Assembly (NCBI RefSeq): GCF_007676755.1
Contig: NZ_VEBK01000012.1
Location: 1 to 64,000, forward strand
DNA length: 64,000 bases
Source of the DNA: Bacillus sp. FJAT-22090
GTDB lineage: Bacteria; Bacillota; Bacilli; Bacillales_A; Planococcaceae
Direction of reading: 5' to 3'
The first letter of the stretch is position 1, and each line of letters begins with the position of its first letter. Positions 1 through 8,063 of the stretch are shown here, in pieces. Made by a program: the position numbers and the translations under genes. The notes under the pieces are model-generated. The model did not search any database, had not been told where the DNA came from, and worked only from the letters and a program-made list of their open reading frames with translations.

Positions 1-214
1 TCGTCTAGGATTCAGGCAGTATAGCTTTTACCATACATCACTTGGTCTGAAGAACTGACTCGACGTTGATAGCTTTGTCGTCTTTTCTCCTTTTCACATC
101 ATGCTATGTTCCCTCTATGAGTTTCCTCTCAAGGTAAGATGCTGACCATAGAACATTGTAAGAAGTTCTAGATTTCAATTGAAATCACTAAATTTACGCA
201 CCTTGCAGGCGCAC
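1..214 (-). mobile_element. 5' end of a group II intron (partial)
   Basis: Read on the minus strand, the sequence directly after the radC codons for HNHPSG begins GTGCGCC, the usual 5' start of bacterial group II introns. It goes on with features I know from domain I of such introns such as Ll.LtrB: a short pairing partner (AAGGTGCG), a segment of the form AGAGGGAACATAGCA near minus-strand position 110, and GACGTCGAGTCAG-like bases near position 60. It runs off the left edge of the window, so the reverse transcriptase and domain V are not visible. The boundary at 214/215 is read from the GTGCG start and the break in radC homology. Recognition is by eye, without a covariance search. Confidence 0.72.
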
Positions 215-679
215 ACCGCTTGGATGATTATGTGCGACGATGACGCTAGCGCAACTACGACGGATTAATTGTTTAAATGTTTCTCTTGGATGTACGATGG
301 ATGCATTTAGTGATCCAATAAATACTGTTTCTCTGAAAAGAATCTGGTTCTTTACATTTAATCCTAATACAACAAAGTGTTCTTGAGTAAGATACTGCAT
401 GTCTTGAAGATAATCGAATGCATCTTTTGGTGATTTTATTGTGTATCGTTCTTCAGCTGTCGTTGGCAACATTCTAGTTAGCTTTATTGCGGCAACAATT
501 TGATTTGCTTTTACTTTGCCAATGCCTTTTATCTGCATTAGTTCTTCCTCAGTTATTTCCAGTAATTCCTGGATAGATGGGTAGCGATTAAATATTTCAT
601 TGAAAACATATCCGTTCTCTTTTTCACGTAGTGTAGTTGCAAGTAATTGTTTGAATGTATATTTATCGAATGTTGTCAT
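194..679 (-). pseudogene. radC: RadC-like JAB-domain protein, interrupted by the intron
   Basis: RadC family proteins have an N-terminal helix-hairpin-helix region and a C-terminal JAB/MPN metal-binding domain of about 225 residues in total. Here a helix-hairpin-helix segment (about residues 45-65, with IKGIGKVKA) and most of the JAB domain are present, up to the HNHPSG metal motif. After that six intron-encoded codons and a stop follow, so the downstream SxxD part is missing and the reading frame is only 161 codons. The start is ATG at 679 with a GGAGG seven bases upstream. Exon 2 would lie left of the window and be joined only by splicing. RadC-like genes are common on phages and integrative elements, which fits this context. 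Role in DNA repair is unproven for the family. Confidence 0.82.
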
Positions 680-712
680 TGTATTTCCTCCAATAGGTTA
701 TATTTTTGTATG

Positions 713-740
713 AAAAAAGAGAGACATTTCTGTCCCTCTC
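713..740 (-). terminator. Rho-independent terminator
   Basis: On the minus strand GAGAGGGAC pairs with GTCTCTC across a six-base loop and is followed by six T. It separates the operon at 873-2388 from the radC-like gene, so the two are probably transcribed separately. Confidence 0.6.
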
Positions 741-872
741 ATTTGTGAGATGCATGTAACATCAGGTATTATTAAGTTGTAAATTTGAATGCAGATGAGT
801 ACATTGTGTGATGTGCTCATCTTTTTTTTGCATCAAAAAAGCTCACCGACTGTTCCTACAATCGATAAGCTA

Positions 873-1613
873 TTATTCATCGGCTGCTCCAAGGTCTCTG
901 TACGCATTTACAAGATGTGTTAAATCTTCTATAAATGCAGCAGCTTGTTTGCGTGTTAATTCTTTGCTGTGTTTTACTTTATAGTTTGTCATCATCAATC
1001 CCTTCGCAATGTCTACACTAACTAATTCTTCTTTCATCAACTGAATAATCTTCATCAGTTGTTCGTTGCTTACATGTTCATCACCTCCTTTAATAAATCC
1101 TTTTCGTTGAAAATCCTCGATATCTTGAGTGAATAGACCACTGGCTCTGGTTGCAGATAATACTGCATCTATTAGCGCTCTTTTCTTAGCCATCTTCAAT
1201 ACGGTATTTACATTGGTATAAGGATTTTGGTTTTGAAAAGATGGTTCCTTGCTGTTACATGAACCTAAACCTTCTGCCTCTATAGCTCCAGTCTCTTTTG
1301 CGATTAAAGTCAACTTCACTTCATACGAAAAAACTCCTTTCTCCCAATCTTCAATGCGGTTGGTTACTTCTACTACTTTTGAAAAACCAAATACATCACA
1401 TAGTTTTTCTGCTCCAGGCTTAAATAGTGTCGGTTTAGAAAATCCTCCGATGATGCCATAATCTACTCCTTTAACCATGATTTTTTGTACAAACTGATTC
1501 AGCTCATTTATACGATCTTCAGATTCATATAAAGTGATTACCAAGTTCGGTAACGCTACCGATTTAGAAAACTTAGAAGAAAGTGGCACCACTTTGTTTT
1601 GCGTATTAACCAT
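873..1613 (-). CDS. Mobile-element DNA recombination protein (Rad52/ERF-like candidate)
   Basis: A protein of about 246 residues. The frame opens at 1628, but its first five codons contain the GGAGG ribosome binding site, so ATG at 1613 (eight bases after GGAGG) is the better start. Residues 30-165 carry a conserved block: a VDYG/GxxKPTLFKPGAEKL segment, a GxGSCNSKE turn, then KMAKKRALIDAVL and SGLFTQDIED. I recognise the last block from phage and conjugative-element proteins annotated as Rad52/22-like or ERF-like single-strand annealing proteins, but I cannot confirm the family. The C-terminus (about 185-240) is helical and separate. It sits 14 bases behind the next gene in a three-gene operon. 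Confidence 0.5.
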   Translation of the reverse strand: MVNTQNKVVPLSSKFSKSVALPNLVITLYESEDRINELNQFVQKIMVKGVDYGIIGGFSKPTLFKPGAEKLCDVFGFSKVVEVTNRIEDWEKGVFSYEVKLTLIAKETGAIEAEGLGSCNSKEPSFQNQNPYTNVNTVLKMAKKRALIDAVLSATRASGLFTQDIEDFQRKGFIKGGDEHVSNEQLMKIIQLMKEELVSVDIAKGLMMTNYKVKHSKELTRKQAAAFIEDLTHLVNAYRDLGAADE

Positions 1614-1627
1614 CCTGCATTCCTCCA

Positions 1628-2137
1628 TTATTTAGTTTTGTTTGAATGATTGGTAATTCTATTGCTGACATTTTTTAATCCTACTATTGATTTATTTACT
1701 AGGAACCGATTTATTCTTAGGTATACTTCATTCGAAGTCTCTATTAAATCAACTGACTTAGTAATTGTTTCAGAAGCTAGTGTAATAGATCTTTTCTCTA
1801 GAGTTTTGAAACCAGTAGCCATCTTCTCCCGTATTTTCATCACACTTATTTGAGATTTGTGAACAAGGTTAATTGACATATTTGTTTCGCTGATTAATTG
1901 TCCCTCGTAAGTGTCTTCTATTTGAAGTAGGGCATTCTGTAGTTGTTCTCTCTTTTTAATTAATCTCTTTAGTGAGACATAGTCACCGAAATCACATACA
2001 CGCTTTATTTCACGTTGGAGATGCTTTAATTCTTCCTGTAAGGCCTTATAAGTAGCAGCAACATCTTTAATGGATAAATCCTTCCCTTCTTCTAGTTCCT
2101 TCGCATTCCAACTGTTTTTATACATCCAATTCATCAT
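1628..2137 (-). CDS. Hypothetical coiled-coil protein
   Basis: 169 residues, not recognised. Residues 25-75 are strongly helical and charged with heptad-like spacing, consistent with a coiled coil, and the rest is also helix-rich and basic at the end. There is no signal peptide and no cysteine or histidine cluster. The start ATG at 2137 follows a GAGAGGAAG sequence. It lies between the wHTH-like gene and the Rad52-like candidate in one minus-strand operon, which suggests a role in element DNA metabolism, but that is only context. Confidence 0.55.
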   Translation of the reverse strand: MMNWMYKNSWNAKELEEGKDLSIKDVAATYKALQEELKHLQREIKRVCDFGDYVSLKRLIKKREQLQNALLQIEDTYEGQLISETNMSINLVHKSQISVMKIREKMATGFKTLEKRSITLASETITKSVDLIETSNEVYLRINRFLVNKSIVGLKNVSNRITNHSNKTK

Positions 2138-2157
2138 CTAAATCTTCCTCTCTGTAC

Positions 2158-2388
2158 TTAGTTTTGTAATTCAAAGTGTGGTTCTTGATTAGAAAAATGC
2201 TTATACCCTTTCAGAGTCAGTTTGATTAACGTTCCTCTATCACTGCAATGATAGACAAGAAGATAACCTTCATCTTCTAAATGTTGTATTGTCCATGACG
2301 AAATGTTATGCATGGTCAATACGCTTTTTGGAATCCATTTGTTCTGTTGTTTTGCATGTACTAGTAACCTAACAATTGAAATTGACAT
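2158..2388 (-). CDS. Small winged-helix-like protein
   Basis: About 76 residues. ATG at 2388 is preceded by AAGGAGG at eight bases and is preferred over the GTG at 2397. Residues 5-60 read like a compact winged helix: a helix, a turn before SVLTMHNISSWTIQHLEDEG (recognition-helix-like), then a beta-wing with YLLVYHCSDRGTLIKLT. It may be a DNA-binding regulator or an accessory protein of the element. First gene of the minus-strand operon reaching to 873. Confidence 0.5.
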   Translation of the reverse strand: MSISIVRLLVHAKQQNKWIPKSVLTMHNISSWTIQHLEDEGYLLVYHCSDRGTLIKLTLKGYKHFSNQEPHFELQN

Positions 2389-2397
2389 TGTATTCAC

Positions 2398-2735
2398 CTC
2401 CTTACAATTGCGTTCCTCTCACTACGCATGTCATCTCTGTAAAACAAAAAAAGACGTTGCTCATCCGAATGGATAAACAACGTCAAATAAAAAGGGGTGG
2501 GGCATGAAACAGAGGGGGTACCCCATTTGATATAAATAACCAGGTGCTGCGAAAAAATCTATAGAAAAATCTATATATAGAGCGGTTTACTTACTAGTTA
2601 GTTGTGACTTGATAAAAATAAGTAAGATTTCTGTTGCAAGAAAGAAAGTTATATGTAAAAATATAGTTATCTCAAATCGAAACAAACTATAATGAAAAAT
2701 AGAAACAAACTATTTTAAATTTAGGGGGAATTTAA
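2398..2735. other. Divergent intergenic region with a leader hairpin
   Basis: No gene is visible. At 2447-2487 the minus strand has GACGTTG / CAACGTC enclosing a second short stem and followed by seven T. It has terminator form but lies upstream of the minus-strand operon, so it may be an attenuator in that operon's leader. At 2493-2523 GGGGTGGGG faces GGGGTACCCC, a second possible hairpin. Positions 2555-2576 contain the short direct repeat AAAATCTATA twice. Confidence 0.4.
2663..2713 (+). promoter_or_regulatory. Promoter with repeated operator half-sites
   Basis: GAAACAAACTAT occurs at 2679-2690 and again at 2702-2713, so the copies start 23 bases apart, about two helical turns. A reversed half-site ATAGTT lies at 2663-2668. 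The first copy overlaps a TATAAT -10 box at 2688-2693. The first product downstream has an N-terminal HTH_XRE domain, so autoregulation through these repeats is likely. Confidence 0.5.
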
Positions 2736-4118
2736 ATGGAGATTACAAGTGTACAGGTAGGAAAACAAGTAAAAAACTTACGTGAATACAGAAAAGTGAA
2801 CTTGAGAGATTTAGCGCAAGAAATCAATGTGAATTATACAGGGCTAAACAAAATTGAAAATGGTACACAAAAATTAGATATAGAAACACTAGCGAAATTG
2901 GTGGGTTATTTCGATGTACCTGCAGAATATTTCATTAATTCTTCAATGAAAATTGAACAATCTTTATCTAATAAAAAATCAACATTCTATTATAGAGAAG
3001 CTTTCAAACGAGTATTAAATGAGTATTCACAAGAAAAGACAAAACCTTTGAAAAATAATCCATTAGCTAACTTTGTTCGTAATGAGCTAGTAGAGATCAT
3101 CAATACAGAAATCCCTCTGGATGAGAAGAAGTATTTAGTGACTGGATCTGTTGGTCAAGGTAATTGGGCGGCTATTCCTTGGGTAAGTTGCTTTGATCGT
3201 TCAGTAACAACATCAGCAACAAATGGTTATTACATGGTTTATTTATTTAAAGAAGATATGTCTGGTTTTTATTTAAGTCTTAACCAAGGCTACACTTTCT
3301 TTAAGGAAAAATACGGAAAAAGAGAAGGTCATCAAAAGCTTCAACATACTGCAAAGTTAATTCGAGCAAAAGTCGATGTACCAAATGAATTTAAATTAAT
3401 GAGTATTGATTTAGCTTCAAAAGCTGACTTAGCATCAGGATACGAGAAGGGACATATTTACGGAAAGTATTATGATGTAAACAATCTTCCTTCACAATCT
3501 GAACTTACTACGGACTTTCGTGAACTCCTAGAAGCTTATAAGAAGATTGTTGTGTTCATGAATGATCGTAATGTTAAAGAATTTAATGATTATTTACTAC
3601 TCCAAGATGATCTAGAATTCTTAGAAATGGATGAAGAAAATTATCAAGATGCAGTTAATAATTACGCAAATCAAATTGAGACTCGGATCTCATTAATTGA
3701 TTTGGACGAAGGAACTCGGCCTCCGAAGGATGTAATTATTGATGAAGTTGGGAAAAAAAGATATCCACGTAATGCAAAAGAAGCTGCAAAAGCTTTACTA
3801 AGGGAAAAGTTTGTATGCGAAGTGGATCCAAGCCATGAAACTTTTACTTCAAAATCAACTGAACATCCATATGTCGAAGCTCATCATTTTGTTGGAATTG
3901 CGCAATATGAAAAATTCCCAGAGGTAGATCTAGACCGGACTGCTAACATTGTATCTTTATGTCCTACATGCCATCGTAAAATCCATCATGGAGTGGATGA
4001 GGTAAGATTACCGATGATTGAAAAACTTTTTGAAAAAATAAAAGATCGTCTTGAAAAAGTAGGTATCGAAGTGACTATGACTCAGCTTAAAGAATTCTAC
4101 GCAATTAAAGTGAAATAA
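2736..4118 (+). CDS. HTH_XRE - MrcB_N (DUF3578) - HNH endonuclease
   Basis: A 460-residue three-part protein. Residues 7-62 form a Cro/C1-type helix-turn-helix (LAQEINVNYTGLNKIENG). Residues 100-285 match the MrcB N-terminal-type domain (DUF3578), with GQGNWAAIPW, YYMVYLF and GFYLSLNQG, which reads modified DNA in relatives. Residues 365-440 are an HNH nuclease with H383/H384 and C409-x2-C412-H413. This layout suggests a restriction endonuclease that senses modification and represses its own promoter. RBS AGGGGGAA precedes the ATG. It starts a four-gene operon, 21 bases ahead of the DUF2075 gene. Domain calls are by eye; the combined function is inferred. Confidence 0.8.
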   Translation: MEITSVQVGKQVKNLREYRKVNLRDLAQEINVNYTGLNKIENGTQKLDIETLAKLVGYFDVPAEYFINSSMKIEQSLSNKKSTFYYREAFKRVLNEYSQEKTKPLKNNPLANFVRNELVEIINTEIPLDEKKYLVTGSVGQGNWAAIPWVSCFDRSVTTSATNGYYMVYLFKEDMSGFYLSLNQGYTFFKEKYGKREGHQKLQHTAKLIRAKVDVPNEFKLMSIDLASKADLASGYEKGHIYGKYYDVNNLPSQSELTTDFRELLEAYKKIVVFMNDRNVKEFNDYLLLQDDLEFLEMDEENYQDAVNNYANQIETRISLIDLDEGTRPPKDVIIDEVGKKRYPRNAKEAAKALLREKFVCEVDPSHETFTSKSTEHPYVEAHHFVGIAQYEKFPEVDLDRTANIVSLCPTCHRKIHHGVDEVRLPMIEKLFEKIKDRLEKVGIEVTMTQLKEFYAIKVK

Positions 4119-4139
4119 TTCATAAGGGGACAAGCAATT

Positions 4140-5999
4140 GTGAGTAAAGAAATTGTTGGATATACAGTTTGCCAATTAAAAGAAATGCCAAGACAACAAT
4201 TTATTAATGAACTTGGTGCATTTACAACTAGTTTGGATTTTAAATATAGTACTTCTCAGGAGAAATCCTGGGAAGACTGCTATGATTATTTGATAAATGA
4301 ATTTCAAAATACAACTATTTACGATCAATGCATTCTTCTATTTGAATATTGTCTGCCGTTTACAAATTATCGACGACCAGATGTAATCATGTTATTTAAC
4401 GGAAAAGTGATAGTTCTTGAGTTTAAAAGGAAAGATATTGATTTGATTCAAGATGTAGATCAGCTGCGCGGCTATTTGAATTTCTTAAGAAAATTTCATG
4501 ATGAGACACAACGTATGAATTTGTTAGTAGAAGGTGCGTTAATTTTAACAACGAATAATGAAAATCACATTGTATCAGCAATTGGATTTACTTTAATTAA
4601 AGGTAAGGGATTAATAAATTTACTTAATGACTTTAATAATAAAAATCCATTAGATCGTGAGTCGTCGTTACTATGGGCGAATTCATCATATGAACCTTCC
4701 AAGAACGTGTTAAAAGCAACATTTAATATGTTTATGAATGATGACCTTTCAATGATTAAGAATATTTCAGAGCATGAGCTTCAAAATGTATTAGACGTAT
4801 TGCATAGATTGACAATAGAGTCGCATCCAAAAAAACGATTAATTTTTCTCACAGGCGTACCAGGTGCTGGAAAGACTTTAGCGTTACTTCATACATTATA
4901 TAAGCTGAATGAGGAAAGATTTCGCGGTGTTTTTTTAACAGGGAATGGCCCACTAGAAAAAGTACTCTCTTATTTACTATCAAATGCTGAAACTGGTGCA
5001 GATGGAGAAACATTGATTAAAGGAGTTCTCGCATATAAAAAAGCGTACTTTAATCGGGGTACTAAACAGCCTTTTCAAAATATTAAAATACCATCCACCA
5101 TACTATTTGATGAAGCACAACGTGCCTGGAATGAAAAACAAATGGGGGCTTCATACGGAATGAGCGAACCAGAATTGATTTTGAAAGTACAGGGTGAAGC
5201 AGCATCTCAAAACGGCTATACAAATGTTGTAGCTTCTATTGGTTTTGGACAAAGTATATATAAAGGTGAAGAAGATGAATTTGAAACATGGGTAAAAGTA
5301 CTGGAAAAATCAAATTATCAGGATTGGGAAATATATGCGCCTTCTAATTTGAAGGGAAAACTAGGTCATTTGTCGAATATTGTTTATGTAAATGATTTGA
5401 ATTTAGCTACATCTATTCGTTCAAATTTCATTGATACATCGTCTTTTATTGAAGCTGTATTAAATGCAGATGTAATAACAGCAAAAGAAGAATATCAAAA
5501 GCTATGTGAACAAGGATATTTTATTCATATGGTAGATAACCTTAATAGCGCGAAAAGATATTTAGAAAAGCATGCTATCGAAACTGGTGATAAATTTTAT
5601 GGACTAATATCTTCATCGAATATGAATTTAAATGACCATAAACAGTTCTTAGGAAATGCGCGCATGATTCAACAATCGGATACAAAAGAAACGATTGGAA
5701 AATGGTACTTTAAAGATTCTTCAAAACTTGATGCAATTGCAACGGAGTTTGTTTGCCAGGGATTAGAGTTAAATATTCCTATTGTTTATTTTGGGGGAGA
5801 TTTCTTGGTAAATAATGATAAGTGGCAAGTGAAACCTACTAAACATTATGAAGATAGGGAAACTACGATCAGAAATATTTATAGAGTTTTGTTATCAAGA
5901 GGACGTATAGGGATGTTATTGTTTGTTCCTAATAAAAACGTTTGTATTGATACTCTATCTTTTTTGAAAAATATAGGGATAGAAAGATATGATATTTAA
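4140..5999 (+). CDS. DUF2075 family helicase/ATPase with N-terminal nuclease-like domain
   Basis: 619 residues starting at GTG (AAGGGGA upstream). Residues 75-105 contain DVIMLFNG followed by VIVLEFKRKD, a PD-(D/E)xK-like arrangement. The ATPase core begins with Walker A G239VPGAGKT and has Walker B FDEAQ (D324/E325), typical of DUF2075, a superfamily 1-like helicase group found next to nucleases in defence islands and related to Schlafen group 3. The C-terminus includes QGLELN and RVLLSRGR, matching the late helicase motifs. It probably supplies DNA or RNA translocation for the HNH protein upstream, and 35 bases separate it from the next gene. Confidence 0.78.
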   Translation: MSKEIVGYTVCQLKEMPRQQFINELGAFTTSLDFKYSTSQEKSWEDCYDYLINEFQNTTIYDQCILLFEYCLPFTNYRRPDVIMLFNGKVIVLEFKRKDIDLIQDVDQLRGYLNFLRKFHDETQRMNLLVEGALILTTNNENHIVSAIGFTLIKGKGLINLLNDFNNKNPLDRESSLLWANSSYEPSKNVLKATFNMFMNDDLSMIKNISEHELQNVLDVLHRLTIESHPKKRLIFLTGVPGAGKTLALLHTLYKLNEERFRGVFLTGNGPLEKVLSYLLSNAETGADGETLIKGVLAYKKAYFNRGTKQPFQNIKIPSTILFDEAQRAWNEKQMGASYGMSEPELILKVQGEAASQNGYTNVVASIGFGQSIYKGEEDEFETWVKVLEKSNYQDWEIYAPSNLKGKLGHLSNIVYVNDLNLATSIRSNFIDTSSFIEAVLNADVITAKEEYQKLCEQGYFIHMVDNLNSAKRYLEKHAIETGDKFYGLISSSNMNLNDHKQFLGNARMIQQSDTKETIGKWYFKDSSKLDAIATEFVCQGLELNIPIVYFGGDFLVNNDKWQVKPTKHYEDRETTIRNIYRVLLSRGRIGMLLFVPNKNVCIDTLSFLKNIGIERYDI

Positions 6000-6034
6000 A
6001 TTTCACAGTTAGTAATTTAGAATGGAGAGAGAAA

Positions 6035-7015
6035 ATGTCACGTACCATACTTTATCATAATGTTTACATTACCTTTAATGGGGAAAAAACAAATCTTCGT
6101 CTTTCGGATTTAATTAATAGAATTGTAGAACTTGATGATGTAGAACGACACTGGAGAGCGAAAAACTTATCATTGCTTTATTTAAAAACGATCGATGTTG
6201 AAAATCCATTGAATATATATAACAGATCTTTTGCTGTTGCTAAGTACAGAGATAACTATAGACCTTATACTGGAAGAATAGGTACTAATGTTGCAAACCC
6301 AATTGAAGATGATGTAATTGAGTTTACTTGTTGTTGTTATGTTGAGCGCTCAAGGCAACTATTAATAGAATATAACCACCATGGAAGTAGACCTAATGAA
6401 ATAGCGAGGTATCTTTCTTCTTTCTTGCCTAAGAATGAAGGGGCTATCTGGGATATATGTTTAGAACCGATTGATGCTACACGTGGATTAAATGTGATTA
6501 GACAAGCAAACAGGATTAATAATATTGAATTCAGAATTGACTGTACTCAAAATTTACCTGATTTTCAAGCTGAAACTTTTTTAGCTAATTATATTCTTCG
6601 AACTGTAGAGAGTCATATTGAGTTTGGAGCAAATATAGCAACTATTAAATTTGGAAACGGAAAGAGAAGGTTAGAAATTATACAGGCGCAAACTTTGATT
6701 CAAATGGTAGCACTCTTAGATTTAGAAGATGATATTTTTAGCTCAGTAAAGATTGAATTTATAAATGCAGAAAACGTTAAGGAAACTATTGATTTGAAAA
6801 ATGGAAATATATTAAAGTATTTAATATTGCAAGATGTCGATGCAACAGGTTATGAGTTTATAATTGATCAAATGGAAATTTCATATGATCTTAATCATCA
6901 ACCAGGGAATACAGCAATGCAACGTTTCCCAAATCTTATTAGGAATAGAACTCTACCGGCAATAATTCCACATATTAATAATGAGCTTATTGCTGTACCT
7001 GAAGAAGGTGCATAA
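6035..7015 (+). CDS. Soluble RexA-like candidate sensor protein
   Basis: 326 residues without a domain I can name from a family. No signal peptide or membrane segment. Reading it beside lambda RexA, the order of segments runs in parallel: a short opening strand, a LRLSDLINRIV helix (RexA INLSVFLNSLL), LLYLKTID (RexA LYIHKID), a middle strand, a second helix RPNEIARYLSSFL (RexA TSDLTDFLIG), then ICLEPI and INNIEFRID (RexA VQIEPL and GRTTVKVEA). This is visual collinearity only. It shares a TAATG overlap with a four-helix membrane protein, as expected for a RexA/RexB-type pair. It lies third in the putative defence operon. Confidence 0.5.
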   Translation: MSRTILYHNVYITFNGEKTNLRLSDLINRIVELDDVERHWRAKNLSLLYLKTIDVENPLNIYNRSFAVAKYRDNYRPYTGRIGTNVANPIEDDVIEFTCCCYVERSRQLLIEYNHHGSRPNEIARYLSSFLPKNEGAIWDICLEPIDATRGLNVIRQANRINNIEFRIDCTQNLPDFQAETFLANYILRTVESHIEFGANIATIKFGNGKRRLEIIQAQTLIQMVALLDLEDDIFSSVKIEFINAENVKETIDLKNGNILKYLILQDVDATGYEFIIDQMEISYDLNHQPGNTAMQRFPNLIRNRTLPAIIPHINNELIAVPEEGA

Positions 7016-7686
7016 TGAAATTGATTCAAGATTGGAATCGTAAAGAATTCTATCTTAAATATTGGATAATTATTATTATGATTTGTATTTTTATTATTTC
7101 ATGTCTTAGTTATGTTCTCGATGCTTTTGAAATACATGAGTTTGATAATATAAATAAGCTTTTAATTGATCAATTCTTAGTTAACAGAGAAGGAATTCTA
7201 ATTTCAGTCTCTGCAATTTTTATAGGTATTTATTTTAGTATTTTTACAATACTATTAACTATAAAAAGTAGCTCAAAAATGGTGAAAATGGGAATTAAGA
7301 CATACAAGGAGTTAATTCAATTTTTAAGGAATGCTTTTATAGGTTCGTTTCTCTATATAGTTTATGCGATTCTATATCCTTTGTTCAGTTCAATAAGCAA
7401 AACTGGAATTATAAAGTTTTCTTACGAATTATTGCTGGGTGGATTAGTGCTATACATGCTGCTCACTGCTTTAAGAGTAGGAATAACATATATCATTATT
7501 TTTAAATCGGACTTAAATAAAATTTTCTTAAATATGGAAAAAGAAAACGACGAACATGAAGAACTGAAGGACATCATGTATAAATTGAAGAACTTCGTAG
7601 AAAATTGTGAGCAGCAAGAAGGAATTAAGGATGCTGAAGAATTGAATTCAATAATACGCTTTAAGAATTCTAAGCCAAGTAAATAA
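7015..7686 (+). CDS. Four-helix membrane protein, RexB-like candidate effector
   Basis: 223 residues with four hydrophobic segments at about 17-38, 61-85, 106-127 and 138-165, and a charged cytoplasmic tail of about 55 residues rich in Glu and Lys. The start codon overlaps the stop of the upstream gene (TAATG), so the two are translationally coupled. Membrane proteins of this size coupled to a soluble sensor are often the toxic arm of abortive-infection systems; lambda RexB, also with four helices, depolarises the membrane. I cannot show sequence homology to RexB. A terminator follows, which makes this the last gene of the operon. Confidence 0.6.
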   Translation: MKLIQDWNRKEFYLKYWIIIIMICIFIISCLSYVLDAFEIHEFDNINKLLIDQFLVNREGILISVSAIFIGIYFSIFTILLTIKSSSKMVKMGIKTYKELIQFLRNAFIGSFLYIVYAILYPLFSSISKTGIIKFSYELLLGGLVLYMLLTALRVGITYIIIFKSDLNKIFLNMEKENDEHEELKDIMYKLKNFVENCEQQEGIKDAEELNSIIRFKNSKPSK

Positions 7687-7695
7687 GTTAGAATA

Positions 7696-7727
7696 GAGGA
7701 GAAGCTAATAATAAGCCTCTCCTTTTT
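7696..7727 (+). terminator. Rho-independent terminator
   Basis: GGAGAAGC and GCCTCTCC pair with one mismatch around a TAATAATAA loop and are followed by five T. It closes the four-gene operon that starts at 2736. Confidence 0.65.
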
Positions 7728-8063
7728 CTTAGGTATTTCGTATCCAGTATTTAGGTGAACATGAACCGGAATTAATACAAAGAGCTCATAAAGAAACATC
7801 CGTTTAATAAGCTTATTCTACTAATATTGATTAATAGATTCGTCCAATATATTTATAAAGTATGCGAAGATGAATTTGGTCATTGGAAAGTCGAATATCA
7901 AGACTAGGAGATCTAGGCACGGGATAATCTTGAAGAGGGAATTGGGAATTAAATCATCTATCAATTTTTATATGTAGATCGATTAGATGAAACAGGAGAA
8001 TAACGTAACTTATTGATGAATTGAAGATGAAAAATTATGTTGATCAAAAAGAAGAGGTGTCAT
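7728..8063 (+). other. Decayed coding remnants
   Basis: No intact gene. Short plus-strand stretches read like C-terminal fragments, each ending in a stop: YLGEHEPELIQRAHKETSV at about 7757-7806, VCEDEFGHWKVEYQD at about 7858-7907 and LYVDRLDETGE at about 7968-8003. They are in different frames. They probably belong to genes lost before the McrBC unit arrived; I do not recognise the families. Confidence 0.35.

Noticed and set aside
797-826. Plus-strand terminator GAGTACAT / ATGTGCTC with T8
   Set aside because: No plus-strand gene precedes it. The hairpin is real but its role is unclear, so it is not listed as a feature.
1249-1461. Plus-strand open frame inside the Rad52-like gene
   Set aside because: Shadow of the minus-strand gene, with no RBS and no recognisable protein.
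6035-7686. Kiwa (KwaA/KwaB) pair
   Set aside because: A four-helix membrane protein and a soluble partner of about 315 residues fit in size, but the gene order is reversed and I see no DUF4868 motifs.
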